Positions 1 through 7,011 of a stretch of 64,000 nt of DNA are shown in pieces. The notes under the pieces are model-generated. The model was not told the DNA's origin and ran no database searches. It saw nothing but the letters and a program-made list of their open reading frames with translations. How positions within the stretch are numbered: the first letter of the stretch is position 1; every line of letters begins with the position of its first letter. The position numbers were made by a program, and so were the translations under genes. Origin of the DNA: Nocardioides campestrisoli (GTDB lineage: Bacteria; Actinomycetota; Actinomycetes; Propionibacteriales; Nocardioidaceae); assembly GCF_013624435.2 (NCBI RefSeq), contig NZ_CP061768.1, positions 2,942,001 through 3,006,000 of the forward strand. The letters are read 5' to 3'.

Positions 1-768
1 GCCGCCGATCAGCACGTCGGTGGCGCGGTTGATCCCGTCGATCAGGGAGTGCCGGCAGCCGTACTTGTTGTCGAACTTCGACTTGGTGACCGAGTCGTTG
101 ACGTTGATCGCCGGGAAGAGCAGCGACCCGTCCTTCATCATGTCGTAGAGCCGCAGGACGCCCGTGGTGGTCTCCTCGGTGACGCCCTTGATGTCGCCGG
201 CGATCCGGGTCCAGCGGTCGCTGCTGGTGGAGAGCGACTCGCGCAGCACCTCGAAGATGACCCGCTGCTCGGTCGACGTCGCGGACGCCGGGTCGGGCGC
301 GGTGCCGGTCTTCTCCATCTCCACGCCGAGGTGGACCAGCATGGTGGCGTCACCACCGTCGTCGAGGATCATGTTGGCGCCGGCCTCGCCGGGCCAGTTG
401 AGGATCTGCTGGGTGCACCACCAGTACTCCTCCAGGGACTCGCCCTTCCAGGCGAAGACCGGGACGCCGGCCGGCTGGTCGACGGTGCCCTCGGGGCCCA
501 CGACGATGGCAGCGGCGGCGTGGTCCTGGGTGGAGAAGATGTTGCAGGACGCCCAGCGCACCTCGGCACCGAGCGCGACGAGCGTCTCGATCAGGACCGC
601 GGTCTGGATCGTCATGTGCAGCGAGCCGGCGATCCGGGCACCGGCCAGCGGCTTGGCGTCCCCGTAGCGCTCCCGCATCGCCATCAGGCCGGGCATCTCG
701 TGCTCGGCAAGCTGGATCTCGGTCCGGCCGTAGTCGGCCAGGCTCAGGTCGGCGACCTTGAAGTCCAT
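1..768 (-). CDS. ahcY: Adenosylhomocysteinase (SAH hydrolase), N-terminal part
   Basis: Cytosolic NAD-dependent enzyme that splits S-adenosylhomocysteine into adenosine and homocysteine, removing the product that inhibits methyltransferases. The visible 256 residues begin [15 protein letters not shown] and contain the family's substrate-domain segments [31 protein letters not shown] and [15 protein letters not shown]. The C-terminal NAD-binding half lies beyond position 1, so the gene is cut by the window edge. The ATG has a purine-rich site (GGAGGG) about 9 nt upstream. The family assignment is near certain. Confidence 0.97.
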   Translation of the reverse strand, partial: MDFKVADLSLADYGRTEIQLAEHEMPGLMAMRERYGDAKPLAGARIAGSLHMTIQTAVLIETLVALGAEVRWASCNIFSTQDHAAAAIVVGPEGTVDQPAGVPVFAWKGESLEEYWWCTQQILNWPGEAGANMILDDGGDATMLVHLGVEMEKTGTAPDPASATSTEQRVIFEVLRESLSTSSDRWTRIAGDIKGVTEETTTGVLRLYDMMKDGSLLFPAINVNDSVTKSKFDNKYGCRHSLIDGINRATDVLIGG

Positions 769-892
769 CTAGCTACCCTCCGTAGTGCGGGCGCGCACGG
801 TTCTGCGCGTGTCGTCGAGGGTAGGACCGGCGCCGGAGAAACCCGCAATTGGCGACCGCTGCCGGACGTCTCCCGCTGACTCCGTGCTCGGC

Positions 893-1837
893 TCAGTGCG
901 CCGCCTTGCGCCCGGGGCGGGGCACCAGGTGCAGCACGGCGACCACCACGGCCCCGACCACCAGCCCGACCACCGCCGAGAAGGCGGTGTTGACCACCCA
1001 GGCCACCGCGCCCTCCAGCACCCCGACCGCGTGCGCCACGTCCTCCTCGAGGTGGTGCACCAGGTCGTACGGCGCATGCCAGCCCAGGTCGTCGGTGCCC
1101 ACCAGCAGGATGTGCCCGCCGACCCAGAGCATGGCCACGGTGCCGACCAGGCCGATCGCGGTCAGCAGCCAGGGCATGCCGCGGACCAGTCCGTGCCCGA
1201 CCGACTGCGCCACTCGGTTGGCCCGGCCCGCCAGCGACAGCCCCACGTCGTCCATCTTCACGATCAGCGCCACCACGCCGTAGACCAGCACGGTGATCCC
1301 CAGGGCGACCACCACCAGGATCAGCGCGCGGGCCAGGAAGGGCTCCTCGGCCACCTCGTTGAGCGCGATCACCATGATCTCGGCGGAGAGGATCAGGTCG
1401 GTGCGGACGGCGCCCGCGACCATCTGCTTCTCCTGCTCCGGACCGATCTCGGTGGCCAGCGCCTCGGTGTGCTCCTCGTGTCCGGAGAGCTTCCCCCAGA
1501 TCTTCTCCGCGCCCTCGAAGCACAGGTAGGTGCCGCCGAGCATCAGGATCGGGGTCAGCACCCACGGCAGGAACTGGCTGAGCAGCAGGATCACCGGCAG
1601 GATGAGCAGCAGCTTGTTGCGCACCGAGCCGACGGCGATCTTGCGGATGATCGGCAGCTCCCGCTCGGCCGCCAGCCCGTGGACGTACTGCGGGGTGACC
1701 GCGGTGTCGTCGATCACCACACCCGCCGCCTTGGCGCTGGCGCGTCCGGCGGCGGCCGCCACGTCGTCGACCGAGGCCGCGGCCAGCCGGGCCAGCACGG
1801 CGACGTCGTCGAGCAGGGCGAAGAGCCCGCCGCTCAC
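893..1837 (-). CDS. DUF808 family membrane protein (YedI-like)
   Basis: Predicted inner-membrane protein of 314 residues in the DUF808/YedI family, whose function is unknown. The start is taken as the GTG giving SGGLFALLDDVAVLARLAAA, a typical DUF808 N terminus, because GGGAGG sits 6-7 nt upstream; longer readings add a low-complexity Arg/Pro leader. Hydrophobic segments recur from about residue 85 to the C terminus, consistent with several membrane helices. It follows ahcY on the same strand but is 124 nt away from it, and it is separated from the SIS gene by a repeat-bearing gap. Confidence 0.85.
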   Translation of the reverse strand: MSGGLFALLDDVAVLARLAAASVDDVAAAAGRASAKAAGVVIDDTAVTPQYVHGLAAERELPIIRKIAVGSVRNKLLLILPVILLLSQFLPWVLTPILMLGGTYLCFEGAEKIWGKLSGHEEHTEALATEIGPEQEKQMVAGAVRTDLILSAEIMVIALNEVAEEPFLARALILVVVALGITVLVYGVVALIVKMDDVGLSLAGRANRVAQSVGHGLVRGMPWLLTAIGLVGTVAMLWVGGHILLVGTDDLGWHAPYDLVHHLEEDVAHAVGVLEGAVAWVVNTAFSAVVGLVVGAVVVAVLHLVPRPGRKAAH

Positions 1838-1967
1838 CGGTGACCTCCCGCGAGGCTGACGGGCACGACGGGGAGGGGCAGCACGGCTGCGCGCAGGAGT
1901 TCGACCACGAGCCGCAGAGTACCCAGGTCGGGCCTCTGCCACCGCCGATCGGGGCCCGGACGCCCCC

Positions 1968-2035
1968 CGTGTCCGGGTGTGGCCGGTGTCCAGGGGTGGT
2001 CGGTGTCCAGGTGGGGTCGGTGTGGTCCGGGCGTG
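1968..2035. repeat. Degenerate 17-bp tandem repeat, about four units
   Basis: Units at 1968-1984, 1985-2001, 2002-2018 and 2019-2035 follow the pattern GGTGTCCAGGKGKGGTC with a few mismatches; the last unit is the most diverged. They lie in the gap between the SIS gene and the DUF808 gene. No function is evident; slippage is the simplest origin. Confidence 0.6.
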
Positions 2036-2053
2036 CCCCGACGCGGTCGGCGC

Positions 2054-3091
2054 TCAGTCCTGGACGAGCCCGCACTGCAGGTACGCCGCGGCGTACCGGC
2101 CGTGCAGCACCAGCGAGGCGTAGCGGGCGACCTCGGTGGCCAGGCCGTCGCGGCAGCGCACGGTCTCGGTGCGGATCCCCCGCAGGGACGCCGCCTGCAG
2201 CAGCTGGTCCCGCTCCGCGCGCGCCAGCTCCTGCTCGGTGCCGTCGTCGAGGACCAGCAGCAGCGGCCGCCGCTCCCCGCCCTCGTCGGCGAACGGGTCG
2301 TCGAAGACGTCGCGCGGCCGGGTCGCCTCCAGCACCGGCAGCAGGTTCTCGGCCACGCCCGCGATCGCCGACGTGCCGGTCGCCCGGCGCAGCGACTCCG
2401 CCACCCGCCGGGCCGCGCGGGCGGCCAGCACCGAGCCGCCCCAGACCACGGGCATCGTGTCGGCCAGCGCGATCGCCAGCATCTTGGCGTCGTTGACCGC
2501 CAGGTCCCGGTGCGGGGAGCAGGAGGTCGCCACCGCGTCCAGCGCGCCCGCGACCTCCTCGGCATCGGTCCGGGGACCCAGCTGGACCTGGTCCAGGTAC
2601 TCCAGCATCACCACCGCCGAGGCGAGCTGGTCGCCGGTGGCCATCGGGAACAGGGTGGTCCAGCGGCCGGCGGCGTGCTCGGCGACCAGGGAGCGCGGCG
2701 GGCAGGCGACGACGGCCTGGGCCCCGCGCCGCACGGCCTCGCTGACCGCCGAGGCCGACCCGTGGTCCGACCCCTCGGGGGCGAGCACGACGACCAGGTC
2801 GAGGCTGCCCACCCAGCCGGGCAGCCCGGCTCCGGGCCAGGCGACGAACGGCACCGGGCACCACGGCTCCAGCACTGCTCGAAGCAGCCGGGAGTCCGGA
2901 CCCGCGGCGACGACCGCGCGCGGGCGGCTGCCCACCAACGCAGCCGCCACGGCGGCCGGCAGCACCTCGGCGGCGCCGGCCATCTCGCGCCGGACCCGTG
3001 CGCCGGACTCCGCCAACGGGCGGAGCACGGTGTCCCAGGTGGTCAGGACCGCGGGGTCGTCGAGCCGCGACTCGTCGAACCAGGCGCCCAT
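2054..3091 (-). CDS. SIS-domain protein, phosphoglucose/phosphomannose isomerase-like
   Basis: 345-residue protein resembling the sugar isomerase (SIS) proteins next to manB in actinobacteria (Rv3256c position in M. tuberculosis) and the C-terminal half of bifunctional phosphoglucose/phosphomannose isomerases. Sugar-phosphate binding is likely; isomerase activity is unproven. The first third carries a Rossmann-like stretch (VVAAGPDSRLLRAVL) and LVVVLAPEGSDHGSASAVSEA. It starts 14 nt after the Trm112-like gene, with a G-rich ribosome binding site before ATG, so it probably shares an mRNA with manB and the Trm112-like gene. It may supply mannose-6-phosphate or simply regulate the pathway. Confidence 0.85.
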   Translation of the reverse strand: MGAWFDESRLDDPAVLTTWDTVLRPLAESGARVRREMAGAAEVLPAAVAAALVGSRPRAVVAAGPDSRLLRAVLEPWCPVPFVAWPGAGLPGWVGSLDLVVVLAPEGSDHGSASAVSEAVRRGAQAVVACPPRSLVAEHAAGRWTTLFPMATGDQLASAVVMLEYLDQVQLGPRTDAEEVAGALDAVATSCSPHRDLAVNDAKMLAIALADTMPVVWGGSVLAARAARRVAESLRRATGTSAIAGVAENLLPVLEATRPRDVFDDPFADEGGERRPLLLVLDDGTEQELARAERDQLLQAASLRGIRTETVRCRDGLATEVARYASLVLHGRYAAAYLQCGLVQD

Positions 3092-3105
3092 CGTCCCCCC
3101 CCCGC

Positions 3106-3270
3106 TCAGGCCGGCTTGCGTGCCTCGTCGACCAGGAGCACCGGGATGTCGTCCCGCACCGGGTAGGCGTTGCCGCAGCCGGAGCAGACGAGCTCCTCGT
3201 CCTGCGGGCTCAGCGAGCCGTGGCAGGCCGGGCAGACGATGATCTCGAGGAGGGCGGGGTCCAGGTTCAT
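3106..3270 (-). CDS. Trm112 family zinc mini-protein
   Basis: 54-residue protein of the Trm112 (PF03966) family. Two cysteine pairs, CPAC near residue 13 and CSGCG near residue 29, make a zinc ribbon, followed by the family signature [11 protein letters not shown]. In other organisms Trm112 proteins activate methyltransferases; in actinobacteria the partner is not established. Its ATG overlaps the manB stop codon by one base (TGATG), so translation is coupled to manB. The order manB, Trm112-like, SIS protein is widely conserved in actinobacteria. Confidence 0.92.
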   Translation of the reverse strand: MNLDPALLEIIVCPACHGSLSPQDEELVCSGCGNAYPVRDDIPVLLVDEARKPA

Positions 3271-4664
3271 CAGTTGCTCCTGATCGTGGAGAGGACGGCG
3301 TCGCGGATCTCGGTCATGGTGGCCTCGTCCTTGCCCTCGGCGTTGAGTCGCAGCAGGGGTTCGGTGTTGGAGGCGCGCACGTTGAACCACCAGTCGGCGT
3401 GGGTCACCGTGAGGCCGTCGAGGTGGTCCAGCTCGACTCCCTCGGCTCCGGCGTACTGCTCCTCCAGGAGCCTGAGCACCGCGGCCTGGTCGGCCACGGT
3501 GGAGTTGATCTCGCCGCTGGCGGGATAGCGCTCGTAGCGGGCGAGCAGCTCCGAGAGGGTGCCGTCGGACTCGGCCAGCGCCGCGAGGGCGTGCAGGGCG
3601 GCCAGCATGCCGGAGTCGGCGCGCCAGAAGTCGCGGAAGTAGAAGTGCCCGCTGTGCTCGCCGCCGAAGATGGCGTCGGTCTCGGCCATGGTCGCCTTGA
3701 TGAAGGAGTGGCCCACCCGGCTGCGGACGGCCGTGCCGCCCAGCTCGGCGACCAGCTCGGGCACCCCGCGGGAGGTGATCAGGTTGTGGATCACGGTCGC
3801 GCCCGGCTCCTTGGCCAGCTCGCGCGCGGCGATCAGGGCGGTCAGGGTGGACGGCGAGACCGCCCGGCCCCGCTCGTCGACCAGGAAGCACCGGTCCGCG
3901 TCGCCGTCGAAGGCCAGCCCGACGTCGGCGCCCACCTCCAGCACCCGCTTCTGCAGGTCGGCGACGTTCTCCGGCTCGATCGGGTTCGCCTCGTGGTTCG
4001 GGAAGCTCCCGTCGAGCTCGAAGTACATCGGGACGAGCTCGACCTGGTCCGCCCCGATCCGGTCGAAGACCACCGGCGCGGTCAGCCCCGCCATCCCGTT
4101 GCCGGCGTCGACGACCACCTTGAGCCGGCGCCCGCGGACCGGGGCCAGGGTGAGCAGGTGGTCGGCGTAGGCGCCCAGCACGTCCTGCTCGCTGATCGTC
4201 CCCGGGGTCACGTCGTCGGAGACCATCGTGGCGCCGGTGGTCGCGTGCAGGGCGACCATGTCCCGGATCTCCAGCAGGCCGGTCTCCTTGCCCACCGGCT
4301 GCGCGCCCGCCCGGCACATCTTCATCCCGTTGTACTGCGCCGGGTTGTGGCTCGCGGTGAACATGACGCCGGCGTGGCCCAGGTGCCCGGAGGCGAAGTA
4401 GAGCTGGTCGGTGGAGGCCAGGCCGATCATCACCACGTCGGCGCCCGCGCGGGTCGCCCCCTCGGCGAAGGCCTGGGCCATCCCGGGCGAGCTGGGCCGC
4501 ATGTCGTGGCCCACGACCACGGTCGGGGCGCCGGTCACCAGCACGAAGGCGGTGCCGGTCAGCCGGGCGAGCTCGTCGTCGAGCTGGTCGGGCACGGTGC
4601 CCCGCACGTCGTAGGCCTTGAAGATGGCTTCGAGGTTGGCCGGGTCGAGGGTGTCGGAGGACAT
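3270..4664 (-). CDS. manB: Phosphomannomutase/phosphoglucomutase
   Basis: 464-residue alpha-D-phosphohexomutase that interconverts mannose-6-phosphate and mannose-1-phosphate, the step before GDP-mannose synthesis by the manC product at 13371-14498. The four domains show the expected motifs: phosphoserine loop TASHNP with Ser105, metal-binding DGDADR at 253-258, sugar-binding GEHSGH at 335-340, and a C-terminal phosphate-binding domain ending near [15 protein letters not shown]. Its length is normal. It is the first gene of the minus-strand run manB, Trm112-like, SIS protein. A TAGGCT box 7 nt before ATG suggests a leaderless mRNA. Confidence 0.96.
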   Translation of the reverse strand: MSSDTLDPANLEAIFKAYDVRGTVPDQLDDELARLTGTAFVLVTGAPTVVVGHDMRPSSPGMAQAFAEGATRAGADVVMIGLASTDQLYFASGHLGHAGVMFTASHNPAQYNGMKMCRAGAQPVGKETGLLEIRDMVALHATTGATMVSDDVTPGTISEQDVLGAYADHLLTLAPVRGRRLKVVVDAGNGMAGLTAPVVFDRIGADQVELVPMYFELDGSFPNHEANPIEPENVADLQKRVLEVGADVGLAFDGDADRCFLVDERGRAVSPSTLTALIAARELAKEPGATVIHNLITSRGVPELVAELGGTAVRSRVGHSFIKATMAETDAIFGGEHSGHFYFRDFWRADSGMLAALHALAALAESDGTLSELLARYERYPASGEINSTVADQAAVLRLLEEQYAGAEGVELDHLDGLTVTHADWWFNVRASNTEPLLRLNAEGKDEATMTEIRDAVLSTIRSN

Positions 4665-4671
4665 GGGCGGA

Positions 4672-4677
4672 AGCCTA
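4672..4677 (-). promoter_or_regulatory. -10 box of manB (leaderless type)
   Basis: TAGGCT on the minus strand, 7 nt before the manB ATG, with no Shine-Dalgarno sequence between. Transcription would start at or next to the start codon. Confidence 0.6.
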
Positions 4678-4695
4678 GCGGCCCGGCCCCGGAGC

Positions 4696-5055
4696 TCACT
4701 CCGTGGTCAGGACACGCAGGTGACCGCGCCGCACGCCCTTGGCCGGATCGTCGGCCGGATGGATCGTCGGCGGCGGGGCGACCGGCCTCGCCGCCTCGCG
4801 CACGGCGTCGGCAAGCGCCAGCAGGTCGTCGCTCGAGGGCCCCTGGGCCGAGGGGTCCGGAGCCAGCCGGAGCACCTCCCACCCCCGGGGTGCCGAGAGC
4901 CGCTCGCTGTGCTGGTCGCACAGGTCGTAGGCGTGCGGCTCGGCGTACAGGGCCAGCGGCCCGAGGACCGCGGTCTGGTCGGAGTAGACGTAGGTCAGCG
5001 TCGCCGTGGCAGCACGGCCGCAGGCGGTGCGCGAACAACGGCGGGCAGGACTCAC
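4696..5055 (-). CDS. DUF3499 family protein
   Basis: 119-residue actinobacterial protein of unknown function (DUF3499; Rv3258c position). Four conserved cysteines, CSRTAC near the N terminus and YDLCDQH near residue 45, suggest a bound zinc. The middle segment LTYVYSDQTAVLGPLA is the family signature. The start is the GTG giving SPARRCSR rather than the GTG three codons earlier, because a TAACGT box lies 7 nt before it and because homologues start just before the RRC motif. It is divergent from the PF06262 gene, and the two promoters share a gap of about 50 bp. Confidence 0.88.
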   Translation of the reverse strand: MSPARRCSRTACGRAATATLTYVYSDQTAVLGPLALYAEPHAYDLCDQHSERLSAPRGWEVLRLAPDPSAQGPSSDDLLALADAVREAARPVAPPPTIHPADDPAKGVRRGHLRVLTTE

Positions 5056-5062
5056 GGAGGGC

Positions 5063-5068
5063 ACGTTA
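5063..5068 (-). promoter_or_regulatory. -10 box of the DUF3499 gene (leaderless type)
   Basis: TAACGT on the minus strand, 7 nt before the chosen GTG start. It supports the shorter of two possible starts. Confidence 0.5.
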
Positions 5069-5092
5069 CCCGCCCGGTCCGCACGGACGGAC

Positions 5093-5098
5093 TAGGCT
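5093..5098 (+). promoter_or_regulatory. -10 box of the PF06262 gene (leaderless type)
   Basis: TAGGCT followed by CGCGGC and then ATG at 5105. The 6-nt gap leaves no room for a ribosome binding site. Confidence 0.6.
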
Positions 5099-5104
5099 CG
5101 CGGC

Positions 5105-5563
5105 ATGGACCCGGTCGTGCCGTCACCGTCACCGGGCGCCGCCGACGACACCGGTCCGCTGCGCCGGCGCAGCCGGGACCGCCGGGGCCGCGGGATGCGG
5201 GGCCCGGGGGTGCTGCGTCGTCCCGGCTCGCCGGCCGCCCGCACGGCCCGCACCCGCTTCGACGACGTCGTGCTCGACGTGGTGGCGCTGCTCGAGGCCC
5301 GTTGGCACGACGAGCTCGGCCTGGTCGAGTACGCCGTCGAGGAGATGCCGCTGGTCCCCGACGACTGGGACGAGCCGGTTCCGCTCTCCTCGCTGATCCG
5401 CGGCTCGGGCGGCTCCCCCACCCGGGTGGTGATCTTCCGTCGTCCCGTGGAGCACCGGGCCGAGGACCGCGAGCAGCTCCGGTCGCTGGTGCTCACCGTG
5501 CTGGTCGAGCAGGTGGCCGAGCTGCTCGGCCGCTCCCCCGACGAGGTCGACCCGCGCGGCTGA
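5105..5563 (+). CDS. PF06262 metallopeptidase-like protein without HEXXH
   Basis: 152-residue protein of the minimal MMP-like family PF06262, in the Rv3259 position. After a basic low-complexity leader of about 50 residues, the core runs from TRFDDVVLDVVALLEARW through VEYAVEEMPLVPDDWD to the C-terminal helix. Catalytic members of the family carry HEXXH in that last helix; here the equivalent stretch is VLVEQVAELLG, with no histidine, so the zinc-protease site is absent. Rv3259 is remembered to be degenerate in the same way. The role is therefore likely structural or unknown. The stop codon lies inside a 29-bp tandem duplication. Confidence 0.82.
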   Translation: MDPVVPSPSPGAADDTGPLRRRSRDRRGRGMRGPGVLRRPGSPAARTARTRFDDVVLDVVALLEARWHDELGLVEYAVEEMPLVPDDWDEPVPLSSLIRGSGGSPTRVVIFRRPVEHRAEDREQLRSLVLTVLVEQVAELLGRSPDEVDPRG

Positions 5564-5603
5564 CGCCGGTCAGTGTCGACCCGCGCGGCTGACGCCGGTC
5601 AGT
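5546..5603. repeat. Perfect 29-bp tandem duplication over two convergent stop codons
   Basis: Positions 5546-5574 and 5575-5603 are identical. Each copy contains a TGA usable by the plus-strand gene and a TCA (TGA on the minus strand) usable by the convergent DUF5719 gene; the plus gene ends in copy 1 and the minus gene ends in copy 2. It looks like a recent slippage duplication that harmed neither gene. Confidence 0.85.
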
Positions 5604-7011
5604 ACAGGCCGGGACGGACGGCCGGCACCTCGCGGTCGACCGCGAGCTCCTGCAGGGGACGCACCGCCAGCCCGGGAGGCCCGCTCTCGACCGCGGCCCG
5701 CACCGGCTGCTCGACCCGCAGCTCGACGGAGCGGGCGGCGGCGTCCAGGGAGGTCCGGCTGCCCTGGCCCGGCTGCAGGATGATCTCCTCGGTCCCCACC
5801 TGCCGCCCTCGTCCGTCCCGGAGGACGACGCTGACGCTGGTGACCTGCTCCGCACCGGACAGGACCAGCCGCTTGGGACCCGGCGCCAGCGGGGTGACGG
5901 CGCGCGAGCTCACCGGCGGGGCGCCGACCGCGTAGGTGAGGTCGTCGCCGACCAGCGAGCGCAGTGAGGCGGTCACCGGGTGGTCCCCCACCAGGCGCAG
6001 GCCGACCACCCCGCGTCCGGATCGTCCGGAGAGGGCGCGCCCCAGGTCGACCGAGGTCGTCGAGCCGGGTGGCACCACGACCTCCTCCAGCCCGGTCGGG
6101 GTGAACTCGGTGCGCGGGGTGACGAGCCGGATGGCGACCCGCGCCTCGTCGGCACCCGGGTTGGCCACCACGAGGGTGCGGGAGTCGGCCGAGGCGCCCA
6201 GCCCGAGCAGGTGGTCGTCGGCGGCCGGGGCGGGCTGCGGCGGCAGCCAGTCCGCTGTCCTGGCACCGTCGCCGAGCTCCTCGAACCGGTCGACCACCGA
6301 GGAGCCGAGCCGTCCCCGGGTGACCCGCACGTGCAGGGTGAGCTCGTCGCGCCGCGGCACCAGGGCGGCCAGGTCGAGGGTGACCGAGCGGTTGCCGGCC
6401 ACCGTGAGCCCGCGCAGAGCCGGCACCTCCACCGGACCGTCCTCGCCCAGCACGGTGACGTCGGCGACCGCCGGGCCGCCGTCCGGGTTGACCAGGGTGA
6501 GCTCGGAGCTGCGCTCGGCCCCGGCGCCGGCGCCGGTGAACCACGCCTCGGCCCACGGGGTGGTGCAGGCGGTCGAGGCGCTGCCCGAGCGTCGGGCGGC
6601 GACCAGGCCGGGGGCGGTGTCGTCCACTCCCTGGAGCACCACCCGGTCGCGGTCGGAGAGCTCCACGGTCGCGTCCGGCTCCACGTCCAGCGCCCGGTCA
6701 CGGCCGCGCACCTGCACCGGGCCGCCCGAGGACGCCGCGTCGTCCCCGGCGCCCGCGCCGGCCAGCAGCACGAACACGTCGTCCCCACCGGCCAGGGCCG
6801 GCGGGCAGACCACCGTGGTGCGCACCAGCGGGGCGCTGCGCGGCGGCTCCCCCGGGTCCTCGGTGGGACGCGGGTCGACCAGCGCCAGAGCACCCACGGT
6901 GAGCACGGGGACGACCATGGCCAGCAGGGTCGTCGAGCTGATCGAGCGCTCCGCGGGCTGGGCGACCCGGCGCCGGCTGCCGCCGGCGCGGTCCGAGGGC
7001 TCCCTGCTCAT
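5599..7011 (-). CDS. DUF5719 family secreted/membrane-anchored protein
   Basis: 470-residue actinobacterial protein of the DUF5719 type, function unknown. A cytoplasmic N terminus of about 27 residues is followed by one hydrophobic segment (TTLLAMVVPVLTVGALAL), so most of the chain is predicted outside the membrane. The outer part is rich in beta-strand-like VxVxNP-type repeats, for example TLVNPDGGPAVADVTVLG and TLVVANPGADEARVAI, suggesting immunoglobulin-like folds. Its ATG overlaps the stop of the upstream glycosyltransferase by 4 nt (ATGA), so the two are co-translated and probably act together at the cell surface. Confidence 0.83.
   Translation of the reverse strand: MSREPSDRAGGSRRRVAQPAERSISSTTLLAMVVPVLTVGALALVDPRPTEDPGEPPRSAPLVRTTVVCPPALAGGDDVFVLLAGAGAGDDAASSGGPVQVRGRDRALDVEPDATVELSDRDRVVLQGVDDTAPGLVAARRSGSASTACTTPWAEAWFTGAGAGAERSSELTLVNPDGGPAVADVTVLGEDGPVEVPALRGLTVAGNRSVTLDLAALVPRRDELTLHVRVTRGRLGSSVVDRFEELGDGARTADWLPPQPAPAADDHLLGLGASADSRTLVVANPGADEARVAIRLVTPRTEFTPTGLEEVVVPPGSTTSVDLGRALSGRSGRGVVGLRLVGDHPVTASLRSLVGDDLTYAVGAPPVSSRAVTPLAPGPKRLVLSGAEQVTSVSVVLRDGRGRQVGTEEIILQPGQGSRTSLDAAARSVELRVEQPVRAAVESGPPGLAVRPLQELAVDREVPAVRPGLY

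Noticed and set aside
769..892. Possible SAH riboswitch before ahcY
   Set aside because: The conserved SAH riboswitch core is not present; there is only a GC-rich hairpin and an ordinary ribosome binding site.
744..2864. Long minus-strand reading frame across the DUF808 and SIS genes
   Set aside because: It is rich in Gly/Arg/Pro/Ala, has no motifs and is an off-frame shadow of two well-supported genes.
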